A stretch of 52,500 bases of DNA from Symbiodinium natans (GCA_905221605.1 CAJNDS010002302.1:395522-448021), one strand, 5' to 3'; shown: positions 28,591 to 38,816, counted from the stretch's first letter. Notes: a model not told the origin generated them from the letters alone. Numbers and translations are program-made.

Positions 28591-28633
28591 CGGTCCTAGC
28601 CCTAAACCCTAAACCCTAAACCCTAAACCCTAA

Positions 28634-28752
28634 AAAAGGGACTCTGGGTCACGGCCTGAAAGAACAGGCTGAGATGTCTCAGAAGATGTCTCAATGACGA
28701 ACTTCTGCACTGAGAGGTCGTTGGGCATCTGCCCAAGAATCCTCTGCTCCGT
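28634..28752 (-). CDS. 119-nt exon
   Basis: Acceptor AACCCTAG; reads TEQRILGQMPNDLSVQKFVI then ETSSETSQPVLSGRDPES. Serine/threonine-rich; left edge approximate. Confidence 0.8.
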
Positions 28753-29031
28753 CTAGGGTTTAGGGTTTAGGGTTTAGGGTTTAGGGTTTAGGGTTTAGGG
28801 TTTAGGGTTTAGGGTTTAGGGTTTTAGGGTTTAGGGTTTAGGGTTTAGGGTTTAGGATTTAGGGATTAGGGTTCAGGGTTTATTTTGGTTAGGGCTTAGG
28901 GGGTTTGGGGTTCAGGGTTTAGGGTTAGGAACCAAAACCCAGCTGCAAAAACATAAAAATGCACGGAAAAACTCTAGGGCCTGAACCCTACACCCCTAAA
29001 CCCTACAGCCCAAAACCGTTTGGGGAACACA

Positions 29032-29280
29032 CTTGGAGGTTCAGGGTACTTAGTAACCGAATAGTAAGTGCAGTTATAGCCACTTATTAACTTGCCCCTT
29101 AAGTACCCTAATAGGCTTATAGTTGGGTTCTAAGTGCAGTGACAATTGGGTTAAACCCTAAACCCTAAACCCTAAACCCTAAACCCTAAACCCTAAACCC
29201 TAAACCCTAAACCCTAAGCCCTAAGCCCTAAACCCTAAACCCTAAACCCTAAGGGTTACTAGGTACCATGAACCTCCAAG
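29032..29280. mobile_element. TIR introner with internal telomeric array
   Basis: 27-bp terminal inverted repeats beginning CTTGGAGGTTCA at 29032-29058 and 29254-29280. Read on the minus strand the element supplies donor GGAG-GTTCATGG at its start and acceptor CCTCCAAG at its end. A CCCTAAA array (29154-29253) sits inside. Homologous to 40769-40900 and 42171-42354. Confidence 0.85.
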
Positions 29281-29369
29281 CAGGGTCCTCTGCCCGCTGT
29301 TCGTCAGGCTCCCCACCGCGGGCGCGCGCAAGGAGACGAGGGAGCCGGCCCCCAGGTCACCCCCCTCGC
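29274..29369 (-). CDS. 96-nt exon between two inserts
   Basis: Acceptor ACCCTAG; reads EGGDLGAGSLVSLRAPAVGS then LTNSGQRTLLG. The left donor lies in the TIR element; the right edge is a duplicated block shared with 29651-29677. Confidence 0.8.
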
Positions 29370-29811
29370 CTAGGGTTTAGGGTTTAGGGTTTAGGGTTTA
29401 GGGTTTAGGGTTTAGGGTTTAGGGTTTAGGGTTTAGGGTTTAGGGTTTAGGGTTTAGGGTTTAGGGTTTAGGGTTTAGGGTTTAGGGTTTAGGGTTTAGG
29501 GTTTAGGGTAGGGTTAGGGTTTAGGGTTTAGGGTTTAGGGTTTAGGGTTTAGGGTTTAGGGTTTAGGGTTTAGGGTTTAGGGTTTAGGGTTTAGGGTTTA
29601 GGGTTTAGGGTTTAGGGTTTAGGGTTTAGGGTTTAGGGTTTAGGGTTTAGGCCCCCAGGTCACCCCCCTCGCCTAGGAGCGGGCTCTTCGGAATGAGGGT
29701 TTATAGGGTTTAGGGTTTAGGGTTGAGGGTTTAGGGTTTAGGGTTTAGGGTTTAGGGCTTATGAGGGTCCCCCCCCCCCCTCGCCCAAGAGCGGGCTCTT
29801 CGGAATGAGGG
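29348..29811. repeat. Two nested arrays with flanking exon duplications
   Basis: A 27-bp block at 29348-29374 recurs identically at 29651-29677 around about 276 bp of TTTAGGG. The block's other side (29669-29699) recurs at 29781-29811 with two mismatches around a shorter array. Two successive insertions into one ancestral exon are the simplest reading. Confidence 0.9.
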
Positions 29812-29944
29812 ATTTAAGCTTTTAGGTTTTGGGTCCCTGTAGACGCTTAAACGGCAATATATAGATTGTTAAAGAAGGAAAGTTGCCCAACTCCCACAAA
29901 AGCCTTGCCAAACCTTAATTCCTACACCCTAAACCCTCAACCCC

Positions 29945-30172
29945 AATCCCTAAACCCTAAACCCTAAACCCTAAACCCTAAACCCTAAACCCTAAACCCT
30001 AAACCCTAAACCCTAAACCCTAAACCCTAGACCCTAAACCCTAAACCCTAAACCCTAAACCCTAAACCCTAAACCCTAAACCCTAAACCCTAAACCCTAA
30101 ACCCTAAACCCTAAACCCTAAACCCTAAACCCTAAACCCTAAACCCTAAACCCTAAACCCTAAACCCTACCT
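29945..30172 (-). repeat. CCCTAAA array, about 220 bp
   Basis: About 31 nearly perfect units. A short phrase CCCTACCTGC(C/T)AAAAG is doubled just beyond its right edge (about 30165 and 30187), again at an exon margin. Confidence 0.95.
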
Positions 30173-30193
30173 GCCAAAAGCCCTAAGCCCTAC

Positions 30194-30269
30194 CTGCTAA
30201 AAAGCACTGGGTCGCTCCGCTGCAAGGAGCCGCGGAAGCCGCGAAGGCCCTCCAAGGCCACCAAGGCCT
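30194..30269 (-). CDS. 76-nt exon
   Basis: Acceptor CCTGTGAG and donor CAG-GTAGGG enclose ALVALEGLRGFRGSLQRSDP then VLFS. Confidence 0.8.
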
Positions 30270-30812
30270 CTCACAGGGTTTAGGGTTTAGGGTTTAGGGT
30301 TTAGGGTTTAGGGTTTAGGGTTTAGGGTTTAGGGTTTAGGCTTTAGGGTTTCGGGTGTCGGGTTTGGGGTTTAAGGCCTAGGGCTTAGGGTTTCGGGTTT
30401 AGGGTGTAAGGTTGTGGGTTTCCGGTGTAAGGTTGAGGGATAAGGGTTTAGGGTGTAAGGTTGAGGCTTTAGGGCTTCGCGGGTAAGGTTGAGGGTTTCG
30501 GGTTTGGGTGAAAGGTTGAGGGGTTAGGGTTTAGTGTTTAGGGTTTCGGGTTTCGAGCTTCGGGTTTAGGGTGTAGGGTGTGGTTAGGGTTTAGGGCTTA
30601 GAGTGTACGGTTGAGGGTTTAGGGTTTTAGGATTTAGGGTTTGGGGAGTGAGGTTTGAGGGTTTAGGGTTCAAGGTTTAAAGTTTAAGGTGTAAGGTTGA
30701 GGGATTAGGGCTTGGGTTTAAGGTGCAAGGTTTTGGGGTTCGGGTTTGGGGTTGAGGGTTTAAGGTTTTGAGTTGAGGTGTTGTGGAACCCAAAGCTTCT
30801 GCGTGCTCTTAC

Positions 30813-30873
30813 AGAGAATTGTTTCCCTAAGCCAGGAACACGCTTGACGAGAAGAACCCCAAACTCCAACATG
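30813..30873 (-). CDS. 61-nt exon with consensus donor
   Basis: Acceptor GGTTTCTCAG and donor GTAAGAGC. Two open frames: HVGVWGSSRQACSWLRETIL or MLEFGVLLVKRVPGLGKQFS. About 500 bp of degenerate telomeric sequence lies to its left. Confidence 0.65.
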
Positions 30874-31383
30874 CTGAGAAACCTGAACCCTAAACCCTAA
30901 ACCCTAAACCCTAAACTCTAAACCCTAAACCCTAAACCCCTGAACCCTCAACCCTAAACCCCTAAGCCCCACAACACCTCAACCCTCAAGCCCACAAGCC
31001 CACACCCTTTGCTTCCGCCTCGTGGATGCAGACGGTCACCTAAGTAGCCCAGCAACCATGTGGCTGCTTAGCCCTAAACCCTAATCCCTAAGCCCCCAAA
31101 ACCCCCCGCTAACCCTAAACCCTAACCCTAAACGCTAAACCCTAAACCCTAAACCCTAAACCCTAAACCCTAAACCCCTAACCCTAAACCCTAAACCCTC
31201 AACCCTAAACCCTAAACCCCAAACCCCAACCCCTTAACCGGGCAGCTCCGGGCTTCCTCTGGCTGGCTCTGAGTAGGGAATGGGGGAACAGGGTATATAA
31301 CGGGCTCTCATTAAACCCTAAACCCTAAACCCTAAACCCTAAACCCTAAACCCTAAACCCTACAATCAGCCAGTCCTAGTCAC

Positions 31384-31433
31384 TTTGGCACGGAGGAAGA
31401 TGGACTCCCAAGCTGCTGTGGGCTGGACCAGCC
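31384..31433 (-). CDS. 50-nt exon
   Basis: Acceptor CCTCCGCAG; reads LVQPTAAWESIFLRAK; donor GTGACTAG. Two further tiny candidates lie at about 31010-31040 (VTVCIHEAEAKG after GGGCTACTTAG) and 31240-31270. Confidence 0.65.
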
Positions 31434-31722
31434 CTGCGGAGGCGTTAGGGTTTAGGGTTTAGGGTTTAGGGTTTAGGGTTTAGGGTTTAGGGTTTAGGGT
31501 TTAGGGTTTAGGGCTTAGGGTTTAGGGTTTAGGGTTTAGGGTTTAGGGTTTAGGGTTTCGGGTTTAGGGCTAAGGGCTTAGGGCTTAGGGCTTAGGGCTT
31601 AGGGCTGCAGGTTCAGGGTTTAGGTGGTTTGAGAGTCTGAGAGGTTTAGGGTCTATAGGGTGTATAAGGTTTTAGGGGTTTAGGGGTTTAGGGTCTTGAG
31701 GCTTTGCAGACGGCTTCCGGAC

Positions 31723-31773
31723 TCAGGGTTGGAACAGCTTCTTACGAGGTCTGCGTAGATCCCCGATAGTTCC
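31723..31773 (-). CDS. 51-nt exon
   Basis: After CTTAAAG the frame reads ELSGIYADLVRSCSNP and continues ESGSRLQSLK if the GTCCGG donor is not used. Confidence 0.6.
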   Translation of the reverse strand, partial: GTIGDLRRPRKKLFQP

Positions 31774-32333
31774 CTTTAAGGGGTTTAGGGTGAAGGGCTT
31801 AAGGTTTAGGGTTCAGGGCTTAGGGCTTAGGGCTAGGGCCAGTGCTTAGGGTTTAGGTTTCAGGGTTGGGGTGTAGGGTTTAGGGTCCATATTGCTAGGG
31901 ACCCAATTTCCGAACACCCTACCGAAAAGCTAGCAATCTTAGTAGAGAGCTTGCCAGTAAGGGCAAGCAGAAACTAACGCTACGGAGCCCGCGGCCTGGT
32001 ATCCCGAAAACCCGTAAACCCTCAAACCCCTACAGCCTGAAACCATAAATCCCTAAACCCCTACTAAAGCCCCAAACCCCTACTATAGCCCCCAAACCCC
32101 TAGTAAAGCCCCTAAACCCCTAAAAACTCCCCAGACCCTAAACCCTGAATCCCTAGACCCAAAGCCCTAAACCCTGATGCAATCCGAAACCCTACGCAGC
32201 TGGCACAAAACTATGGGAAATCCTTCTAATCCCCCTGCCAAACCCCTCAAGAAGAGCCCTAAACCCTAAACTCTAAACCCTAAACCCGAAACCCTAAACC
32301 CTAAACGGCCCTAAACTAAACCCTAAACCCTAG

Positions 32334-32420
32334 CTAGGTGGGGAGGACACTGCTGGAGTCCCCGCCTGCTTCCTTGGCGTGCCAGCGGCAGGCTGAGCTG
32401 CTCATCCCCGGATCGCGCTC
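32334..32420 (-). CDS. Internal or terminal exon
   Basis: Acceptor TTGGCCCAG; reads ERDPGMSSSACRWHAKEAGG then DSSSVLPT and an in-frame TAG. May be a C-terminus, or a splice may occur earlier at GTGTCC. Confidence 0.6.
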   Translation of the reverse strand, partial: ERDPGMSSSACRWHAKEAGGDSSSVLPT

Positions 32421-32736
32421 CTGGGCCAAATATACCGGGTTTAGGGTTTAGGGTTTCGGGTTTCGGGTTTCGGATTTCGGGTTTCGGGTTTCGGGTTTCG
32501 GGTGTAGCGTGTAGGGTTTAGGGTTTAGGGTTTAGGGTTTAGGGTTTAGGGTTTAGGGTTTAGGGTTTAGGGTTTAGGGTTTAGGGTTTAGGGTTTAGGG
32601 TTTAGGGTTTAGGTCTTTAGGGTTTAGGGTTTAGGGTTTAGGGTATAGGGTGTAGGGTGTAGGGTTTGGAGTTTAGGGCTTAGGGCTTAGGGCTTAGGGC
32701 TTAGGGTTCAGGCTTAGGGTTTTTTGGTTGACATAC

Positions 32737-32799
32737 CTTCTGTTCGCGACTTGGGCCGTGCACGGTCGTGTAGGGTTCCGTTAGGATACAGCCGCTTCT
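32737..32799 (-). CDS. 63-nt exon with strong donor
   Basis: Acceptor GGACCCTAG and donor GTATGT enclose KRLYPNGTLHDRARPKSRTE. Confidence 0.8.
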
Positions 32800-32833
32800 C
32801 TAGGGTCCTAAATATGCACATAAATATAAATAG

Positions 32834-32871
<38 letters not shown>

Positions 32872-33139
32872 GTGTATATATGTATATTATTTATACATAT
32901 ATACATATATGGCTAAAAAGGATTTGGGGGTTATAATGCATATGTATATATCTATATATATATATATACAAATATATGCATATATACGTCGTCAAAAAGG
33001 GTCGCAGAGGGTTAGAAAGGGTTGTATGGAGCCTTGGGGGGCGGGCGCATGGAACAACAACAATGGGGGTTTTCGAAAATAGGGATCCCCAACTAGTAAG
33101 ATTCCCTTATGATAAAGAAGAAACCCAAATGGTTTATAC

Positions 33140-33206
33140 CCACATCAGCCCATGGCGCAAGGATCTTCATGATGAGCTTCACGTCGCGCTTGTCGCTGTC
33201 ATGGTC
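33140..33206 (-). CDS. 67-nt exon
   Basis: Acceptor TTCTTTCTGAG and donor GTATAAAC enclose DHDSDKRDVKLIMKILAPWA then DV. An AT microsatellite region (32835-32990) lies in the intron on its left. Confidence 0.8.
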
Positions 33207-33287
33207 CTCAGAAAGAACAAGAGAAGCCCCCAAAAAAACCAACAGCACACCTCGAACTTGGGATACTCCCCCCTTGCACTAAAAGCT

Positions 33288-33354
33288 CCTTAATGGGGAT
33301 TATAGAAACCCCCTATAATAATTGCCATTAAGGACTGTTAGTATCAGGGGGAAC
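33288..33354. mobile_element. Truncated CTAACAG-family element
   Basis: The right end GGACTGTTAGTATCAGGG matches the terminus of 10124-10206 and the interior TTAATGGGGATTATA also matches; the left terminus is missing. Confidence 0.6.
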
Positions 33355-33464
33355 ATTCTAACCTAGAACCCTAAATTCCTCAAAAACCCCCGACCCTAAC
33401 GCAAACTCCGAACCTACCACGGAACCCTGAACCCGCTAAACCCTAAACCCTAAACCTGGTAGAC

Positions 33465-33593
33465 CTGGGGTTTGCGGCTCCTTGAGGATTCGATTCTTGA
33501 GCGCATGCTGCACGTTGTTGAACTCCCCGTCGCTCCAGATGTCCGAGGAGGCGTCCATTAAGGTTCTGACGCTCAGAACAGTCCTCACGCCGA
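33465..33593 (-). CDS. 129-nt exon
   Basis: Acceptor TGCCAACAG; reads GVRTVLSVRTLMDASSDIWS then DGEFNNVQHALKNRILKEPQ; donor CAG-GTCTACC. Confidence 0.85.
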
Positions 33594-33711
33594 CTGTTGG
33601 CATAGTTTGTGGGCTTGAGAGGGTTGGGAGAATTTTGGGGCTTAGGGTTTGGGGCTTTAGAGGTCCTGGCTCCTCACAAGCGCAATGCAAAACATGGACC
33701 CCCCCCCCCCT

Positions 33712-33794
33712 GTCCTGATGAGGATGGCGGTCAAGAACATGGCCAGGGTGCTGGTCAGAAATGCGCCGATGATCAGGCCGTCCTTACTCTTTCC
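33712..33794 (-). CDS. Membrane-helix exon
   Basis: Acceptor CTTTCTATAG; reads GKSKDGLIIGAFLTSTLAMF then LTAILIRT, a clear transmembrane segment. A G run interrupts the donor region. Confidence 0.8.
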
Positions 33795-33835
33795 CTATAG
33801 AAAGTGGCCCAAAACCTAAACCGTAATCTCTACAG

Positions 33836-33838
33836 GGT

Positions 33839-33870
<32 letters not shown>

Positions 33871-33874
33871 GGTC

Positions 33875-33905
<31 letters not shown>

Positions 33906-33909
33906 GGTT
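33836..33909 (+). repeat. TTGAGGG variant array
   Basis: Ten nearly pure TTGAGGG units passing into TTTAGGG. Confidence 0.95.
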
Positions 33910-33948
33910 TAGGGTTTAGGGTTTAGGGTTTAGGAGTTACTTCCCTAC

Positions 33949-34051
33949 TGAGGACCGGTAAGCGTCATCTGCAAAGAGTTCCTTCGCAGCCTCGAGGTCC
34001 CAATCCAGCCATCGGCCACCGATAGCAAACATCGCACCAATTTCCAGAAGC
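33949..34051 (-). CDS. 103-nt exon
   Basis: Acceptor GAGATTGCAG and donor GTAGGG; best frame LLEIGAMFAIGGRWLDWDLE then AAKELFADDAYRSS. Confidence 0.75.
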
Positions 34052-34470
34052 CTGCAATCTCTAGGGTTTAGGGTTTAGGGTTTAGGGTTTAGGGTTTAGG
34101 GTTTAGGGTTTAGGGTTTAGGGCTTAGGGTTTAGGGTTTAGGGTTTAGGGTTTAGGGTTTAGGGTTTAGGGTTTAGGGTTTAGGGTTTAGGGTTAGGGTT
34201 TACGGTTTACGGTTTAGGGTTCAGGAAGGTTTCTCTCGCATGCGGAGCTGGGGCAGCCTTTTTCAATTCCAGACCTAGTTTAGGGCTAAACTCTACGGTG
34301 TTGGGTTTAGGGCCTTTGTTTTGGGGTCCGTTATAAAAATTGGGGTTCCGCACCAACACCCCTCGACCCTACGCCCGAAACCTTGGACCAACCCTCGACA
34401 AAGCTGTCTCTCTTGTATGTACGGCACCCACAAAGTGAAGCATCCTTTAGAGAACTGACCATGTAGAGAC

Positions 34471-34523
34471 CTGTCTTCAACAACAGAGAGATACAACGGC
34501 CCCCAGCTGGCCACAACCGAACC
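34471..34523 (-). CDS. 53-nt exon, frame ambiguous
   Basis: Acceptor TTTTGTTAG and donor ACAG-GTCTCTAC. Readings VRLWPAGGRCISLLLKT or GSVVASWGPLYLSVVEDR. Confidence 0.55.
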
Positions 34524-34818
34524 CTAACAAAAGAAACAGAGGAAGCTGAACCATTAGCCGTCATGCTCCCCAAAATCTTAAATGCCTAAACCCTACCAAA
34601 AAAAAACTACGACCCAAAACACCTAAAGCCCGAAGACCCACAGACCAGAAAACCGCAAGACCCAAAAACCCGAACGAAAACCCCAAAGCCCCAAAACCTC
34701 GAGCCATTCCCCACCCTGTAAGAAAGGGTCAATTCTTTTACCCTAAACCCTAAACCCTAAACCCTAAACCCTAAACCCTAAACCCTAAACCCTAAACCCT
34801 AAACCCTAAACCCTAAAC

Positions 34819-34912
34819 CTGCTTCTCCAAGCCATGCCTGACCATGTAATAGGCCCATGGGGGTATGGTCAGGACCGTGTCCTGCTCCAACATGGGCCTT
34901 GGGCACGAGGCG
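34819..34912 (-). CDS. Exon
   Basis: Reads ASCPRPMLEQDTVLTIPPWA then YYMVRHGLEK; donor CAG-GTTTAGGG. Right edge hidden by a G run. Confidence 0.75.
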
Positions 34913-34914
34913 GG

Positions 34915-35110
34915 GGGGGGGGGGGGGGGGGGGGGGGTTAGGGTTTAGGGTTTAGGGTTTAGGGCTTAGGGCTTAGGGCTTAGGGCTTGGGGCTTAGGGC
35001 TTAGGGCTTAGGGCTTAGGGCTTAGGGCTTAGGGCTTAGGGCTTAAGGCTTAGGGCTTAGGGCTTAGGGCTTAGGGCTTAGGGTTTAGGGCTTAGGGTTA
35101 GGGCTTAGGG
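34915..35110 (+). repeat. G run followed by CTTAGGG array
   Basis: 23 consecutive G, three TTTAGGG units, then about 20 CTTAGGG units. Confidence 0.95.
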
Positions 35111-35543
35111 CTTTGGGCTTAAGGCTTTAAGGTTTGAGGATTTTAAGGTTAAGGGTTTAGGGTTTGGGAATTAGGTGGGGGGATTGGGGTTTGGGGCTGT
35201 GGGTTTTCTTTGGACTTTAGGGGTTTGGGATCTGAGCTGTTTTAGAGCTGAAGGGTTTCGGAGCTTCAAGGATCTGCGTACCCCAAACACCAAAGCCTAA
35301 ACCCCAAACCCTAAACCCTAAACCCTAAAAATCCTCAGCCCCCCCCTAGCGCCCATCGACAAGGAAGCAAGGGCTGCACAACATCAGCACCCCGACCACC
35401 CTCGTAAACCCTAAAGCCCTAAAACCCCAACACCCTAAAACAAAACCCTAAAACCCTAAAACCTTAAACCACCTTAAAACCCTAAACCCCGAATCCCTAG
35501 AACCCTAAAACCCCAAAACCCCAAAACCCTACAACCCTAAAAC

Positions 35544-35638
35544 CGCCCAGGGCACGCCATCCGGCAGCAGAGCACCGAAGGCAGCACGTAAAAGAAGTTC
35601 TGGCCTTGATCGAAGGCCACTGAAGCCAACGGCGGCTT
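35544..35638 (-). CDS. 95-nt exon
   Basis: Acceptor CCCCCTAAG; reads KPPLASVAFDQGQNFFYVLP then SVLCCRMACPG; donor GTTTTAGG. A weaker candidate (RVVGVLMLCSPCFLVDG) lies at about 35345-35403. Confidence 0.75.
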
Positions 35639-35771
35639 CTTAGGGGGCTTAGGGTTGAGGGTTTAGGGTTTAGGGTTTAGGGCTTAGGGTTTAGGGTTTA
35701 GGGTTTAGGGTTTAGGGTTTAGGGTTTAGGGTTTAATGCTAGGGTTTAGGGTTTAGGGTTTCGGGCTGAGG

Positions 35772-35859
35772 TCTCCCCTTCCACTCTCGAAAGCCCCCTC
35801 ACAATGAGGCCCCAGGTGCGCACAAAGGCCAACCGGCCCACTGAGGTGTAGCGGCCCAC
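35772..35859 (-). CDS. 88-nt exon
   Basis: Acceptor ACCCCCAG; reads VGRYTSVGRLAFVRTWGLIV then RGLSRVEGE. Left edge approximate. Confidence 0.75.
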
Positions 35860-35941
35860 CTGGGGGTTTCAGGGTTTAGGGTTTAGGGTTTAGGGTTTAG
35901 GGTTTAGGGTTTAGGGTTTAGGGTTTAGGGTTTAGGGTTTT

Positions 35942-35996
35942 CGCTGCGAGTGCGCTTCGACCCCCTCCATGAAGTGGTTGGGGGTCGGCGCATGAG
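35942..35996 (-). CDS. 55-nt exon
   Basis: Acceptor GGCATTGCAG; reads HAPTPNHFMEGVEAHSQR. Confidence 0.6.
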
Positions 35997-36109
35997 CTGC
36001 AATGCCCACCCTCCCACCCAAAATACAAACCTTGGACGGGTTTAGGGTTGTCTACCCCCCTACCCCCCTATCAAGGGGGGATATATGGTTTGGTAGAGCA
36101 GAACCCCGA

Positions 36110-37495
36110 AAATGAGCAACCGTCAGCAGTCTCGACTCGTTTCCACTCAGCAGTTCTTCGAAACCTTTTCAAGGCTGGACGTTTAGCCCTTTCAGGATTG
36201 GCTGCGGCAAAAGCGGCAGGCTCGACTCGATTCCACTCCGTGGTCCCTGGAAGACTTTCAAGCCCTTTCAGGATTGGCGACGGCAAAAGCAGCAGGCTCG
36301 ACTCGATTCCACTCCGTGGTCTTAGCAATGTTCAAACCCTTAATTTAAGCCTCCGGGCCTGTGTTTCTAAAGTCCCAAACCCTTAATTTAAGCCTCCGGG
36401 CCCTTTTAAGGTCCCAAACCCTTAATTTAAGCCTCCGAACCCTAGTTTTTGGTTCCCAAACCCCTTATTTTAGGCCTCCAGGCCTAATTTTCGCAGGTTC
36501 CCAAACCTTTTATTTAAGCCTCCGGGCCTTAAACGTGGGTTCCCAAACCCTGAATTTAAGCCTCCGACCCTTCATTTTAAGTTCCAAAACCCTTAATTCA
36601 AGCCTCCGGGCCTTAATTTTAGATTCCCAAGCTCGTAATTTCAGTCCCCGGGCTTTAATTCTACCCAAACCCTTTATTTAAGTCTCCGAGCTTAAATTGT
36701 AGGTTCCCAAATCCTTAATTTAGGCCTCCTGGCTTGAATTTTCGGTTCCCAAACCCTTAATTTAAGCCTCCGGGCCTTGAAGGTGGGGCCAAACCCTGAA
36801 TTTAAGCCTCCGGGCCTTAATTTTAAGTTCCCAAGCCCGTAATTTAAGCCGCTGGGCCTTGATTCTAGGTTCCCAAATCCTCAATTTAAGCTTCCGGGCC
36901 TTAATTGTAGGTTCCCGAACCCTTAATTTAAGCCTCCGGGCCTTAATTTTAAGTTCCCAAACCCTTAATTTAAGCCTCCGGGCCTTAATTTTAGGTTCCT
37001 AAACCCTTAATTTAAGCCTCCAAGCCTTAATTTTCGGTTCCCAAACCCTTAATTTAAGCCTTCGGGCCTTGAAGGTAGGGCTTAAAGGTGGGCTCTTAAA
37101 AGGTGGGCTCTTAATTTTAGGTTCCCAAACCCTTAATTTAAGCCTCCGGGCCTTAATTTTACGTTCCCAACCCCTTAATTTAAGCCTCCGGGCCGTAATT
37201 TTAGGTTCCCAAACCCTTAATTTAAGCCTCCGGGCCTTAATTTTAAGTTCCCAAACCCTTAATTTAAGCATCCGGGCTCTAATTTTAGGTTCCCAAACCC
37301 TTAATTTAAGCCTCCAAGCCTTAATTTTCGGTTCCCAAACCCTTAATTTAAGCCTTCGGGCCTTGAAGGTAGGGCTGCTCCCAAACCCTGAATTGAAGCC
37401 CCCGGGCCTTAATTTTAGGTTCCCAAACCCTTAATTTATGCCTCCGGGCCTTAATTTGAGGTTCCCAAACTCTTGATTTAAGCTTCCGGGCCTTA
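36110..37495. repeat. Two unrelated tandem repeats
   Basis: About 36110-36330 carries three copies of a unit containing CTCGACTCGATTCCACTCC. From about 36332 a unit of roughly 42 bp (core CCCTTAATTTAAGCCTCCGG) is repeated some 25 times or more with substitutions. Open frames on both strands here follow the unit length and are not credible genes. Confidence 0.9.
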
Positions 37496-37563
37496 GGAGG
37501 TTTTCAAGCCTGCCCGGTCGTTTGCACGAAGGTTTAGGGTTATTATTATATAGGCTGACAGAA

Positions 37564-37699
37564 GCGGCCTATTCGAGCGCCGCGTGGACCTGAGGTCCAG
37601 GACCCTACGGCTCGCCTTTCGGCCTTCGCCTACGGGTCCGCAGGCCCCTGCCGGTGGCCTGCTAACGACCGGCCCCTATCGCTGGAAAGGGGGCCGGTC
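37564..37699. other. Cluster of five GC-rich hairpins
   Basis: Five successive inverted repeats: 37564-37583 (GCGGC/GCCGC), 37586-37598 (GGACCT/AGGTCC), 37600-37639 (GGACCC/GGGTCC with a GC-rich interior), 37640-37662 (GCAGGCC/GGCCTGC), 37667-37699 (perfect 10-bp GACCGGCCCC/GGGGCCGGTC). Non-coding. Could be a structured RNA, an insertion of palindromic elements, or transferred organellar DNA. Confidence 0.8.
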
Positions 37700-37792
37700 T
37701 TCAGTTTAGGGTTTAGGGTTTAGGGTTTAGGGTTTAGGGTTTAGGGTTTAGGGTTTAGGGTTTAGGGTTTAGGGTTTAGGGTCATCCCCCAC

Positions 37793-37890
37793 CTGACATT
37801 GAAACAAGATCGTCAGGGAGGCCATGATGAGGGCGTCGGCCGCGATCAGCACGAACATGCCGTAGGGCCGGGTGATGGCCTTACCAGTTT
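37793..37890 (-). CDS. Membrane exon, XK-related-like protein
   Basis: Reads KAITRPYGMFVLIAADALIM then ASLTILFQCQ, one transmembrane helix; donor CAG-GTGGGG. The phase from 38122-38375 is not resolved. Downstream part of the multi-pass protein described at 38122. Confidence 0.8.
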
Positions 37891-37937
37891 CTCCAATATC
37901 CCGGAAAAAAGAAGGTTAATGCTGCTGCGATAACCAA

Positions 37938-38030
37938 GGTGAATAAAAAGGGTTAAGCTTCTGTTGTTCCTAGAAAGTTAACCCAGGTGAATAAAAAGGG
38001 GAAAGCTTCTGTTGTTCCTAGAAAGTTAAG
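37938..38030 (+). repeat. 46-bp tandem duplication
   Basis: GGTGAATAAAAAGGG through CTAGAAAGTTAA is repeated twice head to tail in an intron. Confidence 0.9.
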
Positions 38031-38121
38031 GGAAGCCCAAAAAAAAGGCTTTAAAGTATATATCTGTTGTCCAAGTACAGTGTAAACCCATAAACCCTAA
38101 ACCCGAAACCCTCAACCCTAC

Positions 38122-38375
38122 ATCTTGGCTAAAGGGGCTTGAAAGAGTGCCAGGGATGTGGCCCGCGAGGTGATCTCAGCCACGCGGAAGAAGAAGACCG
38201 TGAAGAAGCGGGCATCAAAGCCCTTGCAGAAGCCCGGAATCTTCACCAACATCCGCCCGTTCTTGAACATGTCGATGGTGCTGAAGGCATACCCGATGGA
38301 GACGAAGGACATGAAGATGGAGAAGTAGAGCTGGCTCTTCTGTGCCCATGTCATCTCGTCGGTGAAGACGACTGC
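38122..38375 (-). CDS. Long membrane exon, XK-related-like
   Basis: 254 nt. Acceptor GATCTAG; reads AVVFTDEMTWAQKSQLYFSI, FMSFVSIGYAFSTIDMFKNG, then ARFFTVFFFRVAEITSRATS and LALFQAPLAK; donor GTAGGG. Order and spacing of the helices (S-F-V-S-I-x-Y-A-F-S, then R-V-A-x-x-x-S-R-A-x-S-L-A-L-F) resemble XK-related phospholipid scramblases. In phase with 38817-38894. Family call from memory of the pattern; moderate. Confidence 0.85.
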
Positions 38376-38816
38376 CTAGATCGACAGCGCGCTACTTGAG
38401 GCTCCAGTAAAGTTCTCATTGGGGACATATGTAGGGAAACTACAGCTACCTCTGGTGGTAACCTTTTTTCGGGCTCCCAAAAAAACCCTACTGAATATCA
38501 CCCGCCAACCTTCAAGTATACCAACCTTCAAGTATGTGGAGGCCCCTAATTGATACAGCCTAAACCCTAGATGCTCCCTGGGCGTTCTTCGAATGAACCT
38601 AGGCTTCTAGACCCTATTTTGGCGGGTTACTACTGTAAAGCCCCTTGCAGGATTAACCTACAACAAAGGAGGTTTTGGGGTTGAACCCTAAACAAAAAAC
38701 CCAATTTAGGGTTTGGATGGTTTAATAAACCCTCTACCGTAACGTAAATCCTAAACCCTAAACCCGAAACTCTAAACCCTAAATCCCAAACCCTCAGAAT
38801 ACTAGGGCCTAGATAC

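Noticed and set aside
36361-37434. Repetitive open frames on both strands (SQTLNLSLRAL-type units)
   Set aside because: Produced by the tandem DNA repeat; the minus strand gives equally long repetitive frames.
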